NCBI GenBank assembly: GCA_031425095.1
Contig: JANPIS010000045.1
Location: 1 to 28,684 of the forward strand
Direction: 5' to 3'
From: JANNXQ01 sp031425095
GTDB taxonomy: Bacteria > Verrucomicrobiota > Verrucomicrobiia > Chthoniobacterales > Chthoniobacteraceae
Length of the DNA: 28,684 bases
Shown here: piece by piece, positions 23,524 through 28,684 of the stretch
Numbering within the stretch: position 1 is the first letter of the stretch
Layout: each line of letters starts with the position of its first letter
Notes under the pieces: generated by a model
Seen by the model: the letters and a program-made list of their open reading frames with translations, nothing else
Told to the model about the DNA's origin: nothing
Databases searched by the model: none
Position numbers and translations under genes: made by a program

Positions 23524-24627
23524 GTGCCCGACGAAATCCAAGCCCACAACAAATTCGCCTGCCCGGCGTGCGGTGCGGAGGCGCATTGGAATCCGGCGAA
23601 GAGCGCGCTCGTCTGCCCTTTCTGCGGCACCATCTCGCCCGCGGAATTGAACGTCGATAGCTCCGGCATCACCGAGCACGATCTCGTCACCGCGCTCCGC
23701 GACTATGAGAGCGAGACGCGCGGCTGGGCGGCTGAGAAGAAGTCCGTGAAGTGTCAGAGCTGTCAGGCGATCTCAGTCTTTGACAGCACGCGCGTCGGCC
23801 AGCGCTGCGACTTCTGCGGCTCGGCATCGCTCATTCCAGTGGATGAAATCACCGCGCCGATCCGCCCCGAGAGCTTGCTCGAATTCAAACTCCCCGAGAC
23901 CCAGGTGCGCGACCTTGTCCGGCAATGGTATGGCCAGCGGTGGTTCGCGCCGAACAAGCTCAAGAGCCGCGCCCTCACCGACACCGTCCACGGGATGTAC
24001 ATCCCGTATTGGACCTTCGACGCGCGAGTCCATGCCGACTGGACCGCCGACGCCGGCTACCACTACTACGAGACCGAGCGCTACACCGACTCGCAGGGCC
24101 GCACCCAGACGCGCCAGGTGCAGAAGACCCGCTGGGTGCCCGCGTCCGGCGAACTCGAGCATTTCTTCGACGACGAACTCGTGCCTGCTTCCAAGGGTGT
24201 GCAGCCCGACCTGCTGCGCAAAATCGAGCCGTTTCCCACGGTCACGGACCTCAAGCACTACCAGCCCGGATTTCTCAGCGGCTGGGTCGTCGAACAATAC
24301 CAGATCGACCTCATCGCCGCCGCGCAGCACTCCCGCGGGATCATGGATGGAAAGACGGAGGCGCTCTGCAGCCAGCAAGTCCCCGGCGACACTCAGCGCA
24401 ATCTGCAGGTCGATGCCGAGTATCGCGACCAGACCTTCAAGCACGTCCTCGTGCCCGTCTGGGTGCTCGGCTACACCTACGGCTCGCAGGTCTATCAGAT
24501 CGTGGTCAATGGCTACACCGGTGCCATCGCCGGGAAGCATCCGCTGAGCTGGGTGAAGATCGCGCTGCTCGTGCTCGCGATCCTCATCGTGATCCTGGTC
24601 CTCGCCAGCGTCTCGCAGCAGCAGTAG
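23524..24627 (+). CDS. Zinc-ribbon membrane protein of unknown function
   Basis: From GTG 23524 the protein has 367 residues. Two zinc ribbons come first: C13-x2-C16 with C31-x2-C34 (FACPACG, CPFCG), and C77-x2-C80 with C95-x2-C98 (KCQSC, CDFCG). A long soluble region with several aromatic patches (YIPYWTFDARVHADWT, GYHYYETERY, VPVWVLGYTYG) leads to a single C-terminal membrane helix (about 343-362) and SVSQQQ. Proteins of this layout are often mislabelled as PriA or replication factors because of the ribbons; no helicase domain is present. Function is unknown. An ATG at 23446 would give 393 residues, but its first 26 codons are the repeat hairpin, so I prefer the GTG. Its stop sits in the palindrome GTAGCGCTAC shared with the convergent permease gene's stop. 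Confidence 0.8.
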   Translation: MPDEIQAHNKFACPACGAEAHWNPAKSALVCPFCGTISPAELNVDSSGITEHDLVTALRDYESETRGWAAEKKSVKCQSCQAISVFDSTRVGQRCDFCGSASLIPVDEITAPIRPESLLEFKLPETQVRDLVRQWYGQRWFAPNKLKSRALTDTVHGMYIPYWTFDARVHADWTADAGYHYYETERYTDSQGRTQTRQVQKTRWVPASGELEHFFDDELVPASKGVQPDLLRKIEPFPTVTDLKHYQPGFLSGWVVEQYQIDLIAAAQHSRGIMDGKTEALCSQQVPGDTQRNLQVDAEYRDQTFKHVLVPVWVLGYTYGSQVYQIVVNGYTGAIAGKHPLSWVKIALLVLAILIVILVLASVSQQQ

Positions 24628-24629
24628 CG

Positions 24630-27600
24630 CTACTCCGAGCGCAACGCGCTCACCCCACTCCCGCGCAGTGCAATCCGCGTCGCGAGCCACGTCCATAAGA
24701 TGCAACCGAGTGCGAGCCCGACGAGCAACAACGCCGCTTCGCGCAGCGGAAAGCCGCCCGCCTTTTCCGCGAGACTCGGCCACACCGCGACGACCGCGCT
24801 CGCCGTGCCGATGACGAGGGCGGCGATGATCAGCCACCGATGTTCCGCAAAGACGAGCTGGCGAAGTTGTCCGGCGCGAAAGCCCACTGCTTCGAGCAGG
24901 CCGAACTCGCGCCGCCGCTCGAGCACATTGCGCGCGACGACGATCGCGAGCCCCGCCGAGCCGAGCAGCAGGCCGAGGCCGCCGAGCACCTGGAAGATCG
25001 AGAGGTAGGTGTTTTCGACGGCGTTGAATTCGGCGAGGCGTCGCGCAGCAGGGGTGACTTCGAGGCCGCGGTCCTGCAGCGCGCGGGAAAGTTCCTCGGA
25101 GACGGCGGAGCCGCGATCGGCCGGCGCGTCGATGAGGAAGAAGCGGTAGCCGCCGGAGTTCGGGAAGCGTTCGGTGAAGTCGCGCTCGGCGATGAGCACA
25201 TTCCCCTGGAGCATCGAGCCGCCAATCGTGCCGACGACCACGACGCGCAAGATTTGCCCGCGGTCGTCGCGATACTCGATCGTGTCGCCGACTTTCTTCT
25301 GCATCGCCCACTGCAGCGTGTTGGCATCGACGATGCCGGGCACTGCGCCGTCGGTTCGTGCGGCGAGCGCAGCCACCCACGTTTTCGCCTCGCCCGCCTT
25401 CAGGCGGAAACGCGTTTGCGGCGTATCGAGTTCCTCCGCCTTCACGGCCAGCAGGCGCGGCTGGAGGGCGCGGTTGAGATTCAGGCAACTCGCATCGTCG
25501 CCGTCTCGGACCCGCAGCGGAATCGCGCGCACCTCTTTCAGTGCTGCTTCGTCGAGCGCGTAAGTCTCGCGGCCCTTTGCAGAATTCAGGTCTTCGTAGA
25601 TGGGCGACGCCGCTTCGCCGAGCAGCGCAAAGCCGCCGGTGCCCGAGTCGAGTTTCGCCGTGGTCTCCTCCGCACCTTTCCGAAACGCGCTCACCGCCAC
25701 GACCATGAAAACTCCGCTCGCGAGCACCGCGATCGTCGCCAGACTGCGCCCGCGTCTGCGCGCAGCGTTGCGCACGCCGAGCTGGCCGAGCGATTCGAGA
25801 TCGGTGCCCAGCGCGGTCTGCCGCAGCCGACCGAGTGCGAAGAGCAGTCCAGCGATGAGCAGCAGTGCTCCGGCGCCAAAGAACGCGCCCGCACTCTTGT
25901 CGAAGAACGGCAAGACCAGCGCCGCGACGAACGCCACAGCAGCTCCGAGGTTCAGCTTGCCCGCAGAACTCCGCGGCTTTGCGGCTGGCGCTGATGTTGA
26001 GCGTTCGCCGATCTCTCCGTTCAGCAGTTCCGTCGCCGAACGCTTGAAGAGCCGCCGGCTCGCCAGCCACATCGCGAGCACCGCCACGAAGACGCCCGAG
26101 ACCACGCCGATCGGCAGCGTCGCCGGATTTGCGCTGAACTGAAATTCCACTGCACCGACCGCGCCGCGCCACACCGTCGCCAGCCCGCGCAGCACGAGCT
26201 TCGTGTAGAGCACCGCGCCCGCCGCCCCGAGCAAGCTGCCGACGAGCGCGAGCACCGCGCCTTCTGTGAGCAGCATTCGCCGCACGAGTTTCTGCGGCAG
26301 TCCGAGTGCGAGCAGCGTGCCCGATTCCACCGCACGCTGCTCGAGGGTGAAGACGAAGAGCAGCCCCGTGAGCACCGCCGCCGCGGCGATGAGGAAGAAG
26401 GAAAAGCTCACGAAGAGCTGGCCGAAATCGACGGGCGCTTTGGTCGCCGCGAGCGCCTGCTCGCGGAGCGGGATGAACTGAAATCCAAGCATCTCCGGCG
26501 TCAGTTTTTCGCGCAGCGCCTGCTCGATCGCGCCGCGATCTGCTCCCGCGGGCCAGCGGAGCGCGGTCGTATTTCCCCAACGATTGCCCCACATCTGCTG
26601 GCCGATGTGCAGGTTTACAAAGGCCTTCGGCGTGCCGCGATATTGCTCCCAGTAGGCCTGATCCTTGTCGCGCATCCGCGTCGAGTCGAACGCGAAGCCG
26701 GGCTTCCAATCGCGGCAGTTTTGTTTGTCGGCGAGACCGGGGAAGTCGGGCATCCACGAGGTATTCAGTTGCGGCTCGGTCATCGGGAGCACCTCGAGCA
26801 CGGTGAAGGTGCGCTCCTTTTCCACCAGCTCCCGCCGCTCACCCATCGTGAAATATTTCACCGTCACCTTGCCGCCGGTGGTCACCGCAAGGTCGTCCGC
26901 GAGCCATTGCGTGATCACGATTTCGTCGTCCGCCAACTCCGCGGGCAGAAATCCCGACGACGCGGTCTCCACCGCGGTGACCATCGAGTAAGGCGTCGCC
27001 TTTTCTCCCGCGCGCAGCTCATTGACGAAATAGGTGAGCGCATCGACCCGGCGGCGATCCTGGGCTTGCGGCGCGGCGGCGACGATCGGTGGATCAAGGA
27101 AAACACGCGAGGTTCGCAGCTCGACGCCGGAGCCATTTGGAAGATCGCGGAGCGCGAGGCAGGCGTCGTCGAGTTGAAGCTGGGCGGGCAGCGTCTCGTC
27201 GCGGGAGAGGAGCAAATTCGCTCGCCCTTTCAGCCCCAGCTTCTCCTGCAAGACCGGCAGTGAAACGTAGCCGGAGAATGGCGGGACCTGGCCAGCCGCC
27301 AGCGCAAACCTGCCAAACTCCGCGTCCCCGACGATGTGCGAAACTTTCACGCGCAGCGCGACAAGATCGCCTTCTTCGCCGGAGAGCGGCGCGTCCCGCG
27401 AAAAGGCGCCCGGTTTTTCCATGCGCACGATCACGGCGTCGCCGGCGTTCACCGCAAGCTGCGTCGCAAGGCGGGCGTTCAGCGCGATGCCGTCGCTCGG
27501 AATCGCGACATCGACCGCGGACGGCGACAGGTTCCAAAAGCGCTGATCCACGCCAAGCACCTGCGCGGCATTGACGCGGGCGGAGCCGTCGGCCTTCGCC

Positions 27601-27854
27601 ACGGTGGCGCGGACGACAAGCGCGGGCGCACCATCGGCGAGTGCATCGCGAAAGAAACGGTCGCCACCCGTGAAGGCCGACTGCGCCTGCCCGACGCGGG
27701 CGAGCGCCTGGCTCTTGAGCGTGCCCTTCACCGAATCGCCGACGAGCAACGAACCGGTGAGCACGAGCGTCGCCAGCGCGGCGCCGAGCACGACGCCGAG
27801 GTGCGTGCGCCAGTAGTGCCGGGCGCTGGAAAGGATGAGCGTCAGCGCGGTCAT
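24630..27854 (-). CDS. ABC transporter permease, FtsX family, large form
   Basis: The protein has 1074 residues. The first helix is at about 19-38 (LGVVLGAALATLVLTGSLLVG), followed by a large extracytoplasmic domain (about 40-475). FtsX block one has helices at about 480-503, 530-555 and 580-603. Further helices lie at about 637-651, 656-674 and 704-723. A second, smaller external domain (about 725-945) leads to FtsX block two, with helices at about 951-974, 1007-1025 and 1039-1058. LLEAVGFRAGQLRQLVFAEHRW (986-1007) is the typical coupling region. The two-block layout resembles YbbP/DevC-like or Lol-like permeases that work with a separate ATPase; cargo is unknown. Its ATG overlaps the stop of the ATPase gene by four bases, so they form one transporter. 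Confidence 0.9.
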   Translation of the reverse strand: MTALTLILSSARHYWRTHLGVVLGAALATLVLTGSLLVGDSVKGTLKSQALARVGQAQSAFTGGDRFFRDALADGAPALVVRATVAKADGSARVNAAQVLGVDQRFWNLSPSAVDVAIPSDGIALNARLATQLAVNAGDAVIVRMEKPGAFSRDAPLSGEEGDLVALRVKVSHIVGDAEFGRFALAAGQVPPFSGYVSLPVLQEKLGLKGRANLLLSRDETLPAQLQLDDACLALRDLPNGSGVELRTSRVFLDPPIVAAAPQAQDRRRVDALTYFVNELRAGEKATPYSMVTAVETASSGFLPAELADDEIVITQWLADDLAVTTGGKVTVKYFTMGERRELVEKERTFTVLEVLPMTEPQLNTSWMPDFPGLADKQNCRDWKPGFAFDSTRMRDKDQAYWEQYRGTPKAFVNLHIGQQMWGNRWGNTTALRWPAGADRGAIEQALREKLTPEMLGFQFIPLREQALAATKAPVDFGQLFVSFSFFLIAAAAVLTGLLFVFTLEQRAVESGTLLALGLPQKLVRRMLLTEGAVLALVGSLLGAAGAVLYTKLVLRGLATVWRGAVGAVEFQFSANPATLPIGVVSGVFVAVLAMWLASRRLFKRSATELLNGEIGERSTSAPAAKPRSSAGKLNLGAAVAFVAALVLPFFDKSAGAFFGAGALLLIAGLLFALGRLRQTALGTDLESLGQLGVRNAARRRGRSLATIAVLASGVFMVVAVSAFRKGAEETTAKLDSGTGGFALLGEAASPIYEDLNSAKGRETYALDEAALKEVRAIPLRVRDGDDASCLNLNRALQPRLLAVKAEELDTPQTRFRLKAGEAKTWVAALAARTDGAVPGIVDANTLQWAMQKKVGDTIEYRDDRGQILRVVVVGTIGGSMLQGNVLIAERDFTERFPNSGGYRFFLIDAPADRGSAVSEELSRALQDRGLEVTPAARRLAEFNAVENTYLSIFQVLGGLGLLLGSAGLAIVVARNVLERRREFGLLEAVGFRAGQLRQLVFAEHRWLIIAALVIGTASAVVAVWPSLAEKAGGFPLREAALLLVGLALGCILWTWLATRIALRGSGVSALRSE

Positions 27855-28537
27855 CGCGCGGCTTCGACAAACTTTCCGTCCACCAACTCCACCGCGCGCG
27901 CCATGCGCTTGGCGAGTTCGGGCGCGTGCGTGACCATCATCACGGCGACGCCCTGCGCGCGGCTGATCTCGAGCAGGAGATCGACGAGTCGCGCGGCGTT
28001 CGTGCGATCGAGTGCGCCAGTAGGTTCGTCGGCGAGCAGCAACTTGGGCTGATTGATCAACGCACGAGCGACGGCGACGCGCTGGCGTTCGCCACCGGAG
28101 AGCTGTCCGGGCCGATGATGCAGCCGGTGGCTGAGGCCGACGGATTCGAGCAGCTTCGTCGCGCGATCATGGGCGCCGGCGCGGCCGGCGCCGGAGCGCG
28201 CGAGCGTCGGCACGAGCACGTTTTCGAGGATCGTGCACTGCGGCAATAGATGATGGAGCTGGAAGATGAAGCCGACGGTCGTGTTGCGATATGTGGCGAT
28301 GTCGGCGTCGCTCAGCTTTTCGATGTCACGACCATCGACGAGCACTTCCCCGGAGTCCGCGCGATCGAGAGCGCCGACGATATTCAGCAGCGTGCTTTTT
28401 CCCGAACCCGACGGGCCGACGATCGAGAGCGTCTCGCCAGCGGCGAGCTGGAGGTCGGCGCCGCGCAGGACATCGACGGCGTCGCCGCCATCGGGAGCAC
28501 GGTAGGATTTGGAGAGGTTGCGGATATCGACGAGCAT
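27851..28537 (-). CDS. ABC transporter ATP-binding protein (LolD/MacB/YbbA-type)
   Basis: The protein has 228 residues. Walker A GPSGSGKST (41-49), Q-loop Q93 (IFQLHHLLP), signature LSGGERQR (146-153), Walker B LLLADEPTGALD (166-177) and switch histidine H204 (MVTHAPE) are all present. The sequence FQLHHLLPQCTILENV and the DEPTGALD form are typical of the subfamily that partners FtsX-like permeases in lipoprotein, peptide or macrolide export rather than classic importers. The gene overlaps the 1074-residue permease gene by 4 bp (ATGA). It starts 14 bp after the stop of the upstream ligase-like gene, so all three are probably one operon. Confidence 0.94.
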   Translation of the reverse strand: MLVDIRNLSKSYRAPDGGDAVDVLRGADLQLAAGETLSIVGPSGSGKSTLLNIVGALDRADSGEVLVDGRDIEKLSDADIATYRNTTVGFIFQLHHLLPQCTILENVLVPTLARSGAGRAGAHDRATKLLESVGLSHRLHHRPGQLSGGERQRVAVARALINQPKLLLADEPTGALDRTNAARLVDLLLEISRAQGVAVMMVTHAPELAKRMARAVELVDGKFVEAAR

Positions 28538-28551
28538 GGGCGGAAGGATAG

Positions 28552-28684
28552 CTATTCGCCGCTTTTGACCCAGCGGCGTGCTTTGAGTTCGAAACGAGGC
28601 AGTGTATGGGCTGCCACCCGAGTGACGGGAATGCGCAGCGAGAATGCGGTGCTGAGCGCGCGCTCGAGTTTCTGCGCGGCGGCG
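28552..28684 (-). CDS. C-terminal end of a probable adenylate-forming (phenylacetate-CoA-ligase-like) enzyme (5' partial)
   Basis: A minus-strand frame is open from the window edge to a TAG at 28554-28552 and encodes 43 residues. It includes LERALSTAFSLRIPVTRV and ends LPRFELKARRWVKSGE. The final LPR-x-E-x-KA-x-R pattern is like the C-terminal end of phenylacetate-CoA ligases and related AMP-binding enzymes, in which the lysine helps adenylation. The fragment is too short for certainty. It runs directly into the ABC ATPase gene with a 14-bp gap and no terminator, suggesting co-transcription. Confidence 0.5.
   Translation of the reverse strand, partial: AAAQKLERALSTAFSLRIPVTRVAAHTLPRFELKARRWVKSGE

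Noticed and set aside
23524..24627. Assignment of the zinc-ribbon protein as primosomal protein N' (PriA)
   Set aside because: Only the Cys-pair ribbons are shared; there are no helicase motifs and it has a C-terminal membrane helix.
24624..24633. Palindrome GTAGCGCTAC at the convergent gene ends as a possible bidirectional terminator
   Set aside because: Five-base arms with no loop and no U tract; it is explained by two facing TAG stop codons.
23773..26757. 994-codon minus-strand frame spanning the permease and the zinc-ribbon gene
   Set aside because: It lies out of frame with the FtsX protein, is very Arg-rich and crosses the convergent gene; it is an artefact of high GC.

Overview
The window is GC-rich, gene-dense bacterial DNA. 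It most resembles a member of the Verrucomicrobiota (Chthoniobacter/Spartobacteria-like). The pointers are a giant autotransporter-associated beta-strand repeat (PATR) protein ending in a PEP-CTERM sorting tail, a DUF1080 protein, a TMTC-like membrane TPR protein, a W-rich DUF6600-like protein and few Shine-Dalgarno sites. No rRNA, tRNA, CRISPR array, complete insertion sequence or prophage was seen. The taxonomic guess is inference from gene content.

Layout. 1-134 (+): end of an unrecognised gene. 295-2810 (+): ferrous-iron uptake operon feoA-feoB-small Cys-rich membrane protein. 2811-3261: a hairpin-rich non-coding stretch, then a 72-residue stand-alone protein resembling the arm DNA-binding domain of tyrosine recombinases. 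3258-6832 (-): a run of genes: DUF1080 protein, exported Mn-type superoxide dismutase, a secreted protein broken by a one-base frameshift, riboflavin synthase and a GNAT acetyltransferase. 7156-14919 (-): the 2587-residue PATR/PEP-CTERM surface protein, closed by a good intrinsic terminator. 14920-15541: a long intergenic region with two inverted repeats. 15542-24627 (+): TMTC-like TPR membrane protein, W-rich secreted protein with a Gln/Arg/Ala tail, parvulin-type periplasmic isomerase, NAD-dependent beta-hydroxyacid dehydrogenase, lipoyl synthase, family 2 glycosyltransferase, a long G-U-compensated hairpin, and a zinc-ribbon membrane protein. 24630-28684 (-): ABC exporter-like permease and ATPase, preceded by the end of a probable adenylate-forming ligase.

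How they fit together. Much of the window concerns the cell envelope: an exported surface repeat protein, a periplasmic foldase, a membrane protein of a glycosyl-transfer family, a lipid-linked-sugar-type glycosyltransferase and an FtsX-type ABC system. The housekeeping genes (Feo, SOD, RibE, LipA) are ordinary. The parts most worth a second look are the structured region upstream of the orphan arm-domain gene, the 33-bp hairpin built of 7-nt units, the inverted repeat that would hide an AAGGAGGT, the two-module PATR protein and the frameshifted gene.
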